From CAVVFX01 sp963747535 (GTDB lineage: Bacteria > Acidobacteriota > Terriglobia > Bryobacterales > Bryobacteraceae): a stretch of 64,000 nt of DNA. A program made the translations under genes and the position numbers. Of the stretch, positions 9,007 to 17,068 are shown piece after piece. A model generated the notes under the pieces. That model had not been told where the DNA came from. It saw nothing but the letters and a program-made list of their open reading frames with translations, and ran no database searches. The DNA is taken from contig CAVVFX010000023.1 in assembly GCA_963747535.1 (NCBI GenBank), forward strand, positions 372,001-436,000. Reading direction: 5' to 3'. The number at the start of each line of letters is the position of its first letter. The stretch's first letter is position 1.

Positions 9007-10224
9007 ATGGATTCAGTGAGCGCTACTCTCGACGAACAATTAACTTATCTGAAAAAGGGTCTCGCCGAATTGATTCGCGAGGAAGATCTGTGCGAGCGCA
9101 TCGCGAAAAAGGGCGGGCCTTTGCGTGTGAAGGCCGGCTTTGACCCTACTGCGCCGGATCTCCATCTGGGCCATACCGTGCTTCTCCGCAAGATGAAGCA
9201 TTTCCAGGATCTCGGACACACCGTCATCTTCCTGATCGGCGACACTACCGCCATGATCGGCGATCCCTCGGGCCGCAACGCGACGCGCCCTCCGCTCTCA
9301 CGCGAGCAGATCCAGGCAAATACCGAGACCTATAAGCAGCAGGTGTTCAAGATCCTCGATCCGGCGAAGACCGAGATCCGCTTCAACAGCGAGTGGCTAG
9401 ACCGCCTGCGTTTCGACGACATGATCCGGCTATGCTCCCGCTACACCGTTGCGCGGATCCTGGAACGCGACGATTTTGCCAAGCGCTACACCGCGGGTGT
9501 GCCGATCTCGGTTCATGAGTTGCTGTACCCGCTGGCGCAGGCCTACGATTCCGTCGCGCTCGAATGCGACGTCGAGATGGGCGGCACGGACCAGAAGTTC
9601 AATTTGCTGGTAGGTCGCGAAATACAGAAGGATTATGGGCAACCGCAGCAGATCGTGGCCACCGTGCCGATTCTCGAGGGCCTAGACGGTGAGAAGAAGA
9701 TGTCCAAATCTCTCGGCAATTACATCGGAATCACCGAACCGCCGGAGGTCATGTTTCGTAAGATTATGCAGATCAGTGACGATCTGATGTATCGCTACTA
9801 CGAACTGTTGACCGATCGAAGCCTATCGGAAATTGCCGGCATGCGGACCCGGGTCGCGAGCGGCGAGCTTCACCCGATGACCTTGAAGATGGACCTCGGC
9901 CGTTCGATTGTGACGGATTTCCATTCGTCTGCCGAGGCCGATCATGCGCAGGAAGTTTTCACGCGCGTCGTGAGGAAGAAGGAGATTCCGGACGACATTC
10001 CCGTGGTGCCCATGCCGGAAAGTGTCGCAGTGGAAAACGGCATTCGCATGGACCGGCTGCTTGCCAGGGTAGGGATGGCCGAGTCAAATGGCGACGGCCT
10101 GCGCAAGATAAAAGCCGGAGCGGTTCATATCAACGGAGAGCGCATCAACGACGTAGTGTATTCGGGTCCCCGCGATGATCTTCTGATTCAGGTGGGGAAA
10201 AACTGGCGCCGGGTAAAGGGATAG
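9007..10224 (+). CDS. tyrS: Tyrosyl-tRNA synthetase
   Basis: This class Ic aminoacyl-tRNA synthetase charges tRNA-Tyr with tyrosine. The 405-residue protein has the HIGH-type motif HLGH at 53-56 within PTAPDLHLGHTV, the GGTDQKFNLL segment at about 192-201 and the KMSKS motif at 231-235. A C-terminal S4-like RNA-binding domain covers about 340-405 (RMDRLLARVGM, then KIKAGAVHINGERI). HLGH and the GGTDQ segment place it in the TyrS/TyrZ type common in many bacteria. It is a single gene with a hairpin after it; no T-box leader was recognised in the short upstream gap. Confidence 0.96.
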   Translation: MDSVSATLDEQLTYLKKGLAELIREEDLCERIAKKGGPLRVKAGFDPTAPDLHLGHTVLLRKMKHFQDLGHTVIFLIGDTTAMIGDPSGRNATRPPLSREQIQANTETYKQQVFKILDPAKTEIRFNSEWLDRLRFDDMIRLCSRYTVARILERDDFAKRYTAGVPISVHELLYPLAQAYDSVALECDVEMGGTDQKFNLLVGREIQKDYGQPQQIVATVPILEGLDGEKKMSKSLGNYIGITEPPEVMFRKIMQISDDLMYRYYELLTDRSLSEIAGMRTRVASGELHPMTLKMDLGRSIVTDFHSSAEADHAQEVFTRVVRKKEIPDDIPVVPMPESVAVENGIRMDRLLARVGMAESNGDGLRKIKAGAVHINGERINDVVYSGPRDDLLIQVGKNWRRVKG

Positions 10225-10247
10225 CGCAACCCGGAGAGGAGCGGGCT

Positions 10248-10302
10248 AAGGCCTACTCCACATTGATTCAGCAGCACTTGTTAGCCTTGTGGGGTAGGCC
10301 TT
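10248..10302. terminator. Long inverted repeat after tyrS
   Basis: A 14-base arm at 10248-10261 (AAGGCCTACTCCAC) matches the reverse complement of 10289-10302 with one mismatch; a 27-base loop lies between. It starts 23 bases after the tyrS stop. It probably ends tyrS transcription, though it has no long T run, and it resembles the extragenic palindromes elsewhere in the window. Confidence 0.5.
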
Positions 10303-10330
10303 TGGCCTGTGAATCGATTTTTTCCCACCT

Positions 10331-10352
10331 TCTAACGGTCGCGGCTCTGTAA
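10331..10352 (+). repeat. Diverged copy of the dispersed 22-bp repeat
   Basis: This copy keeps ACGGTCGCGGCTC of the element at 1043-1064, with changes on both sides of the core. It ends 8 bases before the start of the permease gene at 10361. Confidence 0.55.
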
Positions 10353-10360
10353 CTTAGGGA

Positions 10361-11593
10361 ATGTTAGCTTTCGGGGATAATATCAGGCTGTCGGCCGATT
10401 CTATCCGTGCGCACAAACTGCGCGCGTCGCTGACCGTGCTCGGCCTGACGATGGGTGTTGCCACGCTGATTACCGTCATGACCATCGTGCAGGGCGCCAA
10501 CATTTATGTCGAGCAGAAGATCGCCAACCTCGGGACGAACGTTTTTCGAGTTGCCAGAACTCCCTTCGCGGTCGTCGATTTCACGGTCGTAACCCGATCG
10601 CTCAAGAACAAGCTCATCCTGGCCGATGACCTCGCGGCCGTAGCCGCACAGTGCCATGCCTGCCGCTACGTCGGTGCATCGGCCAACACGTCGCTCTCCG
10701 TCGATTATCAGAACAAACAGGTCGATGATTCGACCCTCTACGGGTACACACCCAACATGGTCGACATCGATACCCGAACTCTGGACCAGGGACGCTACTA
10801 TACCGACACTGAAGATCGCCATGCCGCAGCCGTCTGCCTGATCGGCGCGTCCGTAGCGGACACGCTGTTCCCCGGCGTCAATCCGCTGGGTCATGTCCTG
10901 CGCGCGGCCAACCAGGAGTTCACTGTGATCGGCACGTTCGAGCGCATCGGCTCGGTGCTGGGCCAGGATCAGGACAACTTTCTGATCATCCCCCTCACCA
11001 CCTTTCTGAAGTTCCGCGGGCGGAATAACAGCCTGACACTCGAAATCAAAGCGACCGGCGGCGATAAGTTGTTCCAGGCGGCGCAGGATGAGATCCGCAT
11101 CATCCTGCGAGCCAGGCGGCACAGAACTCTCGATATGGAGGACGACTTCTTCATCGGCACGGCCCAGAGTTATATCGAGCTGTGGCAGAGCATCAGTGGA
11201 TCGTTCTTCGCGGTCTTCGTCATGGTGAGTTCGATCTCGGCGATTGTCGGCGGCATCGTGATTATGAACGTGATGTTAGTCAGTGTCACCGAGCGGACCA
11301 AGGAAGTGGGTCTGCGGCGCGCGCTGGGTGCGACGAAGGCCGATATCCTGCGCCAGTTCCTGACCGAGAGCGTGATGCAATGCCTGATCGGAGGAGCGAT
11401 CGGCATCGCCATCGGCTTTGCCTGTGCCCTGGCGCTACGGACCTACACCTCGTTCCCGGCGTCGGTGCAGACCTGGGTGGCGCTACTCGGGGTCGTGCTG
11501 AGTTCGATTATCGGGCTTTTCTTCGGTATTTATCCGGCTAGCAAAGCGGCCTCGCTAGATCCGGTCGCGGCGCTGAGGGCGGAGAATGGCTAA
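10361..11593 (+). CDS. MacB/FtsX-type ABC transporter permease 1
   Basis: The 410-residue protein has the MacB layout. One N-terminal membrane segment (about 22-42) is followed by a large extracytoplasmic domain (about 50-270), and three membrane segments of the FtsX domain fill the C-terminus (about 285-310, 338-360 and 372-395). The segment VSVTERTKEVGLRRALGATKADILRQFL is the hallmark coupling region. Such permeases work with a MacB-like ATPase in mechanotransmission-type export of peptides, lipoproteins or toxins. No ATPase gene is in the window. It is followed after 10 bases by a second permease of the same type, so a heterodimer is likely. Confidence 0.88.
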   Translation: MLAFGDNIRLSADSIRAHKLRASLTVLGLTMGVATLITVMTIVQGANIYVEQKIANLGTNVFRVARTPFAVVDFTVVTRSLKNKLILADDLAAVAAQCHACRYVGASANTSLSVDYQNKQVDDSTLYGYTPNMVDIDTRTLDQGRYYTDTEDRHAAAVCLIGASVADTLFPGVNPLGHVLRAANQEFTVIGTFERIGSVLGQDQDNFLIIPLTTFLKFRGRNNSLTLEIKATGGDKLFQAAQDEIRIILRARRHRTLDMEDDFFIGTAQSYIELWQSISGSFFAVFVMVSSISAIVGGIVIMNVMLVSVTERTKEVGLRRALGATKADILRQFLTESVMQCLIGGAIGIAIGFACALALRTYTSFPASVQTWVALLGVVLSSIIGLFFGIYPASKAASLDPVAALRAENG

Positions 11594-11603
11594 TGGTTGA
11601 ACC

Positions 11604-12860
11604 ATGACCCGGCACGAGGTATTGGAGAATCTGGCGGTCGCGCTGGATACGATCCGCGCGCGCAAAGTCCGGTCCGGGCTTACCATCCTGGGGATCGTGA
11701 TCGGCGTGACTTCGGTGATTGCCGTAGCATCCATCATCGACGGCCTGAATGGGGTCATTAAAGAGCGCGTTCAGAAACTCGGTTCGCGGACCTTGTTCGT
11801 CACCCGCATTTCGCCCGGCACGAATCCCGCACGTATGCCGCAAAAGGTCCGCGTACGAAAGTATCTGCAGGACGACGATGCGTCGTTCATCGAGCAGAGC
11901 TGCCCTGCGGTTGCCTATGCCACCACCTTCGGAACCCGGATCGACCTCGGCGCTGTGGCCGACAGCATCCGGTACGGGGATGCGCACGTCGAGCGCTTCA
12001 TCCTGCGTGGCACGGAGCCAGCGTATATCGACGCTTTTCCGCTGTTCGCGGTCGGCGAAGGACGCTTCATTTCGCGGTACGACGAGGACCACGCGCGGAA
12101 CGTCGTAGCCATCGGCCAGGCCATTGCCAACTCGCTGTTTCCGCAGGTTGACCCGATCGGCAAAGTGGTGCGTCTCGACGGCCGGTTGTACGAAGTCATC
12201 GGAGTTTTCGAGCCGGATCAGGGCCTCTTTTCAAGTTTCGGAGTCGACCAGTTTGCTTGCATTCCCATGAGCAATTTCCGCAAGAGCTTTCCGGAACTGC
12301 GTGAGCGATTTATCGCGGTGTCGGGGAAGGATGGCTATACCATGGATGAGATTCGTACGCAGGTAGAAGTCGCCATGCGGCGCAAACGCCACGTTCCATA
12401 CAACAAAGAGGACGACTTCGAGATCGCCGATCCGGATTTCCTGAGTAATCTCTGGAACCAGCTCACCGGAGCGCTGGTGCTGTTGACCAGCATCATCAGC
12501 TCAATCGGCTTGATGGTAGGGGGGATCGGGGTCATGAACATCATGCTGATTTCGGTGACTGAGCGGACCAGCGAGATCGGGATCCGGAAGGCAATTGGCG
12601 CCCGGAAGGCGGACATACGGGTACAGTTTCTGCTCGAAGCGGTCACTTTGTCCAGTATCGGCGGCATCCTGGGAATCCTTCTGGGAGCGTTGATTGCGCT
12701 CCTGGTGCGTACGCTCCTGCCGGCTGTTCCCGCAACCGTCTCGGCCTTGTGGGTGACTCTCGGAGTGGTGATCTCCGTGGGGGTGGGGCTGTTCTTCGGC
12801 TACTATCCGGCTAACCGGGCCGCCAATCTGGATCCGATCGTCTGCTTGCGGTATGAGTAA
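11604..12860 (+). CDS. MacB/FtsX-type ABC transporter permease 2
   Basis: This 418-residue protein has the same architecture as its upstream neighbour: a membrane segment at about 22-45, an extracytoplasmic domain to about 285, then an FtsX domain with three membrane segments. The coupling segment SVTERTSEIGIRKAIGARKADI is well conserved. The two proteins are clearly related but diverged, as expected for two partners of one transporter rather than a recent duplication. It begins 10 bases after the first permease. The ATPase must be encoded elsewhere or lost. The gene ends against an inverted repeat shared with the convergent sigma factor gene. Confidence 0.88.
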   Translation: MTRHEVLENLAVALDTIRARKVRSGLTILGIVIGVTSVIAVASIIDGLNGVIKERVQKLGSRTLFVTRISPGTNPARMPQKVRVRKYLQDDDASFIEQSCPAVAYATTFGTRIDLGAVADSIRYGDAHVERFILRGTEPAYIDAFPLFAVGEGRFISRYDEDHARNVVAIGQAIANSLFPQVDPIGKVVRLDGRLYEVIGVFEPDQGLFSSFGVDQFACIPMSNFRKSFPELRERFIAVSGKDGYTMDEIRTQVEVAMRRKRHVPYNKEDDFEIADPDFLSNLWNQLTGALVLLTSIISSIGLMVGGIGVMNIMLISVTERTSEIGIRKAIGARKADIRVQFLLEAVTLSSIGGILGILLGALIALLVRTLLPAVPATVSALWVTLGVVISVGVGLFFGYYPANRAANLDPIVCLRYE

Positions 12861-12861
12861 G

Positions 12862-12948
12862 GCGTTGTCCGTTATCCGTTTTCCGTCGTCCGTTTTCGGT
12901 CCGTGGAGCGCGGTTCGCGGACGACGGATAACGGATTACGGACAACGC
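12862..12948. terminator. 31-bp inverted repeat made of degenerate heptamers, between convergent genes
   Basis: Arms at 12862-12892 and 12918-12948 are reverse complements with only two mismatches, around a 25-base loop. The left arm is a string of heptamers of the form TTNTCCG (TTGTCCG, TTATCCG, TTTTCCG, then TCGTCCG). The element fills the gap exactly between the stop of the permease gene (12858-12860) and the stop of the sigma factor gene (12948-12950). It could act as a two-way terminator. It has no T run, so it may instead be a REP-like repeat. Confidence 0.65.
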
Positions 12949-13730
12949 TATACGAGCGCCACGCTCGAATGAATCCCCGCCGACTGCAGGATCACTGCCA
13001 TCTTTTCAAGCGCCGTCTTGTGAATCTGGGAGACGCGGCTTTCGTTGATACCCAATATTTCCCCGATTTCCCGCATCGTCATTTCGTTCGAGTAATAGAG
13101 CGAAACGATCTTCTGATACCTCTCCGGCAGCGTGCGCATGGCCTCGTGAAGAACGGTACTCATTTCGTGCCGGCCATACATCGTGTCGGGCTGCGTGTCT
13201 TCGCTGGCGGCAAATTCCGGAGTGGTCTGATTGTCATCGTCGGCGCCCCGCGAGGAAGACGACAACAAACCGACCATCCGCAGTTCGATGGCGATCTGAC
13301 GCCATCGTTCCACATCCACACCCATCTTTCCGGCAATCGCTTCATCGTTGGGAGCATCCGCGGAAAGCGCGGCAAGTTCGTGAGTAATTGCTTCCAGTTG
13401 TTTGTGACGGCGGCGGAGATCCCGGCTGGCCCAGTCAAGCTGTCGCAGGCTGTCGAGCATAGCTCCTTTAATCCGGTGCTTGGCGTAGCTCTTGAACAGG
13501 ATGTGCTTTCGCTCGTCGAACTTCTCCGCGCCATCGATGAGTCCCAGCATGCCGGCATGGATCAGATCGTCGAGATCGGCGTGTACGGGAAGGCTCTCGT
13601 ACAGCCGGATCGCGATCGCCTTGACCAGCGGCAAATGCTCCATCACCAGCTGGTCCCGCAGTTCCGCTCTGCTCGGACGCCTGGTTCTCTCTTTTTTGAA
13701 TACGCGTTTGGGCACACCACGGGCTTGCAT
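12948..13730 (-). CDS. fliA: RNA polymerase sigma factor, FliA/WhiG (sigma-28) family
   Basis: The 260-residue protein has sigma regions 2, 3 and 4 and no region 1.1. Region 2 shows DLDDLIHAGMLGLIDGAEKFD and the FKSYAKHRIKGAMLDSLR block typical of FliA. Region 4 shows MREIGEILGINESRVSQIH, the DNA-binding helix-turn-helix. FliA-type factors read TAAA / GCCGATA promoters of late flagellar and chemotaxis genes. A fitting sequence lies at 16643-16670, before the chemotaxis operon, which supports a local link. No flagellar structural gene and no FlgM anti-sigma factor is in the window. WhiG or SigF-type roles are less likely given the context. Confidence 0.9.
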   Translation of the reverse strand: MQARGVPKRVFKKERTRRPSRAELRDQLVMEHLPLVKAIAIRLYESLPVHADLDDLIHAGMLGLIDGAEKFDERKHILFKSYAKHRIKGAMLDSLRQLDWASRDLRRRHKQLEAITHELAALSADAPNDEAIAGKMGVDVERWRQIAIELRMVGLLSSSSRGADDDNQTTPEFAASEDTQPDTMYGRHEMSTVLHEAMRTLPERYQKIVSLYYSNEMTMREIGEILGINESRVSQIHKTALEKMAVILQSAGIHSSVALV

Positions 13731-13962
13731 GTTGTTGAGTCCTTCTTGTTCGCCGAATCCGGAGCGCCTGGAAGCGCCCGGTGATCAGGAGAGTGCAAGC
13801 CGTTAACCACTCGTCTGCAGGCGGAATGGGTCCGGCCGTTGAAGACTAAGTAGTTGCGTTTTCAATGAGGCGAATAGCTTAGGGGCGCGGCGAGTCAGAC
13901 CACTGGGAATCTGGTGTTCCTATACGCGTTTCAGAATGGAACGTACTCGTTCCGCGGCGAGA

Positions 13963-14115
13963 TTACCAGCCGGCTCGGCGCGCGATAAGAGTCTTGACAG
14001 CCAGTCCACCCAGCAGGATGAGGATCGCCCAACGAAACTGGCCATGCAACACGAAGACGCCGATCAGCGCCAGGAGCGCATAAATGATCATCACGACGAC
14101 AAACTTCGATGGCAT
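13963..14115 (-). CDS. Small two-helix membrane protein (50 aa)
   Basis: A 50-residue frame encodes two hydrophobic helices (about 5-23 and 29-43) separated by HGQFR and ends in a basic tail (KTLIARRAGW). The longer frame that contains it is the antisense of the glycosyltransferase gene and is not believed; the ATG at 14115 starts the plausible part. It is divergent from the glycosyltransferase gene. No convincing ribosome-binding site was found and I know no family for it, so the call rests on composition alone. Confidence 0.5.
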   Translation of the reverse strand: MPSKFVVVMIIYALLALIGVFVLHGQFRWAILILLGGLAVKTLIARRAGW

Positions 14116-14193
14116 CTGCAATGAGAGAGGCTTCAGAGAGTCCACGTTTGTATGTATTCCAACTTTACCACCCAAAGCGCTAGAATCAAGTTG

Positions 14194-14994
14194 ATGATTG
14201 AGGACCGCAAAAAAGTCGTGGTTGTCATGCCGGCCTACAATGCCGCCAAGACGCTTAGAATGACGTATGCCGCACTGCCGCACGACATGGTCGATCTCGT
14301 AATTCTGGTGGATGACGGAAGCAAGGACGAAACCGTCCGTATCGCCAAAGAACTGGGGCTCGAACTTTTCGTTCACAATCGGAACTACGGTTACGGTGCG
14401 AACCAGAAAACCTGTTACCGCGAGGCGTTGCGGGCCAAGGCCGACATCGTAGTGATGGTGCACCCGGATTATCAGTACGACCCGACCCTGCTTCCCGAAA
14501 TGGTGGCGCCGATCGAGCGTGGAGAGGCCGATATCGTTTTCGGCTCCCGCCTGCTGGGCGCCAATCCCATGAAGCAGGGGATGCCCTGGTGGAAGTACAT
14601 TTCCAACCGCTTCCTGACATGGGTTGAAAATCGCGCCTTTGGGTTAAATCTCTCCGAGTTCCACACCGGATATCGAGCCTACACCCACGATGCACTGCAG
14701 TCAATGAATCTCGCGACCGATTCCGATAAGTTCATTTTCGATCAGGAAGTAGTGGCGCAGGCGGTGGCGCTGAAACTGCGAATCAAGGAGATTGCCGTAC
14801 CCACCCGCTATTTCCCCCAGGCTTCCTCTGCGTCTTTCGTGCAAAGCTCCATTTACGGGTTGTCGATCCTGTACCTCGTTTGCAGGTACTGGTTGCACAA
14901 GACCGGAATTCGCCGGTCGCGTCAGTTCGAGAGCCTGACGCGGCGCTATCATCTTGAAGCCGGCGAAGACGCGGTGGCCCCACACCGGCCATAA
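14194..14994 (+). CDS. Family 2 glycosyltransferase (dolichyl-phosphate-mannose-synthase-like)
   Basis: This is a GT-A fold transferase that moves a sugar from a nucleotide donor, probably to a polyprenyl phosphate or cell-surface glycan. The 266-residue protein opens with VVVVMPAYNAAKTL, followed by the donor-binding VDDGSKDET, the metal-binding HPDYQYDP and a FGSRLLG segment. There is no C-terminal membrane domain, so it is a soluble or peripheral type. The frame is open from an ATG at 14152, but the Met at 14194 gives the usual start just ahead of the first beta strand. Acceptor and product are unknown; neighbours do not help. Confidence 0.85.
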   Translation: MIEDRKKVVVVMPAYNAAKTLRMTYAALPHDMVDLVILVDDGSKDETVRIAKELGLELFVHNRNYGYGANQKTCYREALRAKADIVVMVHPDYQYDPTLLPEMVAPIERGEADIVFGSRLLGANPMKQGMPWWKYISNRFLTWVENRAFGLNLSEFHTGYRAYTHDALQSMNLATDSDKFIFDQEVVAQAVALKLRIKEIAVPTRYFPQASSASFVQSSIYGLSILYLVCRYWLHKTGIRRSRQFESLTRRYHLEAGEDAVAPHRP

Positions 14995-15003
14995 TCGACG
15001 CGC

Positions 15004-15870
15004 ATGACGACGGACCTATCCGAAGTTCACACGCCGCAAGGCAACCTTTTCGCGCATACCAGCCAGACGGATTGGAGCCGCTGCCGGATCCCTCAAGAGC
15101 AGATCGACTTCTTTCAAAAGAACGGATATTGCTCAGGGCTCCGTCTGCTGGACGACTATCAGGTCGTGCAGTTGCGCGCAGAACTGGCCGACCTCACCGA
15201 TCCCGCATTTCCCGGCAATCACCTCTTTCACGAGTATCATTCCAACGAATCGAAGAATCCCGACACGGTTCTCTTTCACGCGTTAGGAGCCTGGCGGATC
15301 AAGCCGGGCTTCCACGATCTTCTGTGGAATCCCGCATTCCTGATGCCCGCATCGCAGTTACTCGGCGGAGCCGTGCGGTTCTGGCACGATCAACTCTTCT
15401 CGAAGCCGGCGCGCCACGGAGGCGTGGTCGCCTGGCACCAGGATTATTCCTACTGGACTCGCACCGAGCCCATGGAGCATCTCACCTGCTGGATCGCGCT
15501 CGACGACAGCACACGCGACAACGGATGTCTCCAGTACATTCCCGGGAGCCATCGCTGGCCCCTGCTGCCCATTACCGGGCTCGCCGGCAACATGGATGAA
15601 ATCAAGACTGTGCTGTCCGAAACTCAGAAGAGACAGTTTCAGCCGGTGGCAATCGAGTTAAAAGCCGGCGAGGCGACGTTTCATCATCCGCTGATGGTTC
15701 ACGGATCGTACGAAAACCGGACGGACCAGCCGCGCCGCGCGACCGTCATCAACGTCTTCCGTGACGGCGTACGCTCTGCATCGGACGCCGGATTGCTGAA
15801 TGGCGTACCGCCGATCCCCGCCGGGCACAAACTGGAAGGTCAGTTCTTCCCGCTGCTGTTTCCGGCTTAA
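15004..15870 (+). CDS. Phytanoyl-CoA dioxygenase (PhyH) family protein
   Basis: This Fe(II)/2-oxoglutarate oxygenase of 288 residues has the facial triad as His145 and Asp147 in WHQDYSYW and His233 in MVHGSYENR. The Arg after it (TDQPRRAT) probably binds 2-oxoglutarate. Members of the family hydroxylate fatty acyl-CoAs, small metabolites or natural products, so the substrate cannot be told. It begins 9 bases after the glycosyltransferase stop and may share its transcript. It converges with the bacteriohemerythrin gene across two hairpins. Confidence 0.85.
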   Translation: MTTDLSEVHTPQGNLFAHTSQTDWSRCRIPQEQIDFFQKNGYCSGLRLLDDYQVVQLRAELADLTDPAFPGNHLFHEYHSNESKNPDTVLFHALGAWRIKPGFHDLLWNPAFLMPASQLLGGAVRFWHDQLFSKPARHGGVVAWHQDYSYWTRTEPMEHLTCWIALDDSTRDNGCLQYIPGSHRWPLLPITGLAGNMDEIKTVLSETQKRQFQPVAIELKAGEATFHHPLMVHGSYENRTDQPRRATVINVFRDGVRSASDAGLLNGVPPIPAGHKLEGQFFPLLFPA

Positions 15871-15960
15871 CACAGCGTCTGGAGGTACTGGCAAAATTCG
15901 GTTTCCAGCCGCCCCCTAACCCAATACTGCTGGGTCACAAAACTGATTCGGAGCCGTGGC

Positions 15961-16005
15961 GCAGGCACCTTGCCTGCCTGGTCGAGACTTAGACTCGTCT
16001 CGACC
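15961..16005. terminator. Two tandem hairpins between convergent genes
   Basis: The first hairpin pairs GCAGGCA (15961-15967) with TGCCTGC (15971-15977). The second pairs GGTCGAGAC (15980-15988) with GTCTCGACC (15997-16005), a perfect 9-bp stem. They lie between the PhyH-like and hemerythrin stop codons and probably end both transcripts. Confidence 0.6.
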
Positions 16006-16054
16006 TTTGGCGAGGGACTCAAAGTCGCGGCTTTACCGGGCAGTCTGGCGGCGA

Positions 16055-16507
16055 TCAGGAGACCAGGCCGCACTTGCGCATGTAGGTCCCGATCTGGCGG
16101 TCGCTGGTAGTGGTATGACACTTCAACCAGTCGACCACAAACCGCAGGACCTCGTTCGGCATACCGATCTCGCCCGCGGCAAAGCGATCCTTCATGGCGG
16201 ACACGTGACATCGCAGGGCCTGATGCTGCTGGCAGTGGTCCGGATAATGAGGATAGCCAATCTGTTCCATCAACTGCTCCTCATGGGCAAAGTGATAGTA
16301 CGTATAGTCGACCAGGTCACTCAGAAGAGGCCCCAGGACTTCCCCGTTCTGTCCCGCCAGGATTCCACGGTGCAGTTTTTCAGCCAGGCGGAATAAACCC
16401 TGATGTTCGGCGTCGACTTCCTGGACGCCGATGGCATAGTCGGGCAGCCATCGCGTCATTACTCTCACTTCGATATTCGGAACAGGTTCTGCCCTCGCTT
16501 CACTCAC
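16055..16507 (-). CDS. Bacteriohemerythrin
   Basis: This is a non-heme diiron oxygen-binding protein of the hemerythrin family, 150 residues. The start region WLPDYAIGVQEVDAEHQGLF contains the first His; HFAHEEQLM, HCQQHQALRCHV and WLKCHTTTSDRQIG supply the remaining His, Glu and Asp ligands in the family order. Such proteins store, carry or sense oxygen; some act in aerotaxis. Its start faces the chemotaxis operon, with about 250 bases between. That position may mean a role in oxygen-directed motility, but this is inference from location only. The shorter Met at about residue 17 is an alternative start. Confidence 0.92.
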   Translation of the reverse strand: MSEARAEPVPNIEVRVMTRWLPDYAIGVQEVDAEHQGLFRLAEKLHRGILAGQNGEVLGPLLSDLVDYTYYHFAHEEQLMEQIGYPHYPDHCQQHQALRCHVSAMKDRFAAGEIGMPNEVLRFVVDWLKCHTTTSDRQIGTYMRKCGLVS

Positions 16508-16642
16508 AAACTGTTATCGGCATTTCCTCTCCGGAACTGTAGACGCGAATGCGGAATAACCGTCAGTGTTCTTGTATCACCGGATTGATGGCGAGGTATT
16601 CCACCCGAACGAAGGAATAATCCGCCTTTCTTGAACGAAAAT

Positions 16643-16670
16643 TAAAGAAAAAAACCGAACGAGCCGATAG
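16643..16670 (+). promoter_or_regulatory. FliA (sigma-28)-type promoter before the chemotaxis operon
   Basis: TAAAGAAA (16643-16650) and GCCGATAG (16663-16670) match the FliA consensus TAAAGTTT / GCCGATAA, with a 12-base rather than the usual 11-base spacer. It sits 90 bases before the first gene of the chemotaxis operon. A FliA-type sigma factor is encoded 3 kb away. Confidence 0.65.
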
Positions 16671-16759
16671 ACAACTAGAGAGGGGAATCGTGATGTCCAT
16701 GTTGCCACCACAACAAGCCCTGACGAGAGGAAGCGAAGGGTTGACGCAAGGAGCCCGGT

Positions 16760-17068
16760 TTGCCGATTAGTGTTGAGCAGGATGACACTCGCTTCCAGGT
16801 TCGTCTGGAAGGTGAGATTGGCCTGGGCGAGGCCGTGGAATTGAAGCGAACTTTGCTCGAAGGATTGGCTTCGGGACGGAAGTTACATCTGGATATGGAG
16901 TGCGCCGGGGCGATCGATGTGACCTTTATGCAGTTGCTGCAGTCCGCCTTGCGAGAAGCCCGTGGAGCGGGTACGGGAATCGCTTTGAACCTGTCCGGGG
17001 CGGCTGAAAACGCGCTCCGTAACGCGGGTTTCAGGCCGTTGGTCGAAGCAGCGGCTTGGAGCGGATGA
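16760..17068 (+). CDS. STAS-domain protein at the head of the chemotaxis operon
   Basis: The 102-residue protein is a single STAS domain of the anti-sigma-factor-antagonist type (RFQVRLEGEIGLGEAVELKR, then LHLDMECAGAIDVTFMQLL). The usual phosphorylated Ser in the D-S-S-G motif is replaced (IDVTF, with Thr), so a Thr could serve or the switch may be lost. The TTG start at 16760 is supported by AAGGAG just before it. It overlaps the cheY start by one to four bases. In such operons STAS proteins probably act as adaptors or scaffolds; the partner here is unknown. Confidence 0.82.
   Translation: MPISVEQDDTRFQVRLEGEIGLGEAVELKRTLLEGLASGRKLHLDMECAGAIDVTFMQLLQSALREARGAGTGIALNLSGAAENALRNAGFRPLVEAAAWSG

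Noticed and set aside
12903..13784. 293-codon plus-strand frame over the sigma factor gene
   Set aside because: It is the antisense of a well-recognised FliA-type protein and has no domain of its own.
13963..14463. 166-codon minus-strand frame as one gene
   Set aside because: The upper part is antisense to the glycosyltransferase; only the last 50 codons, with two membrane helices, look genuine.
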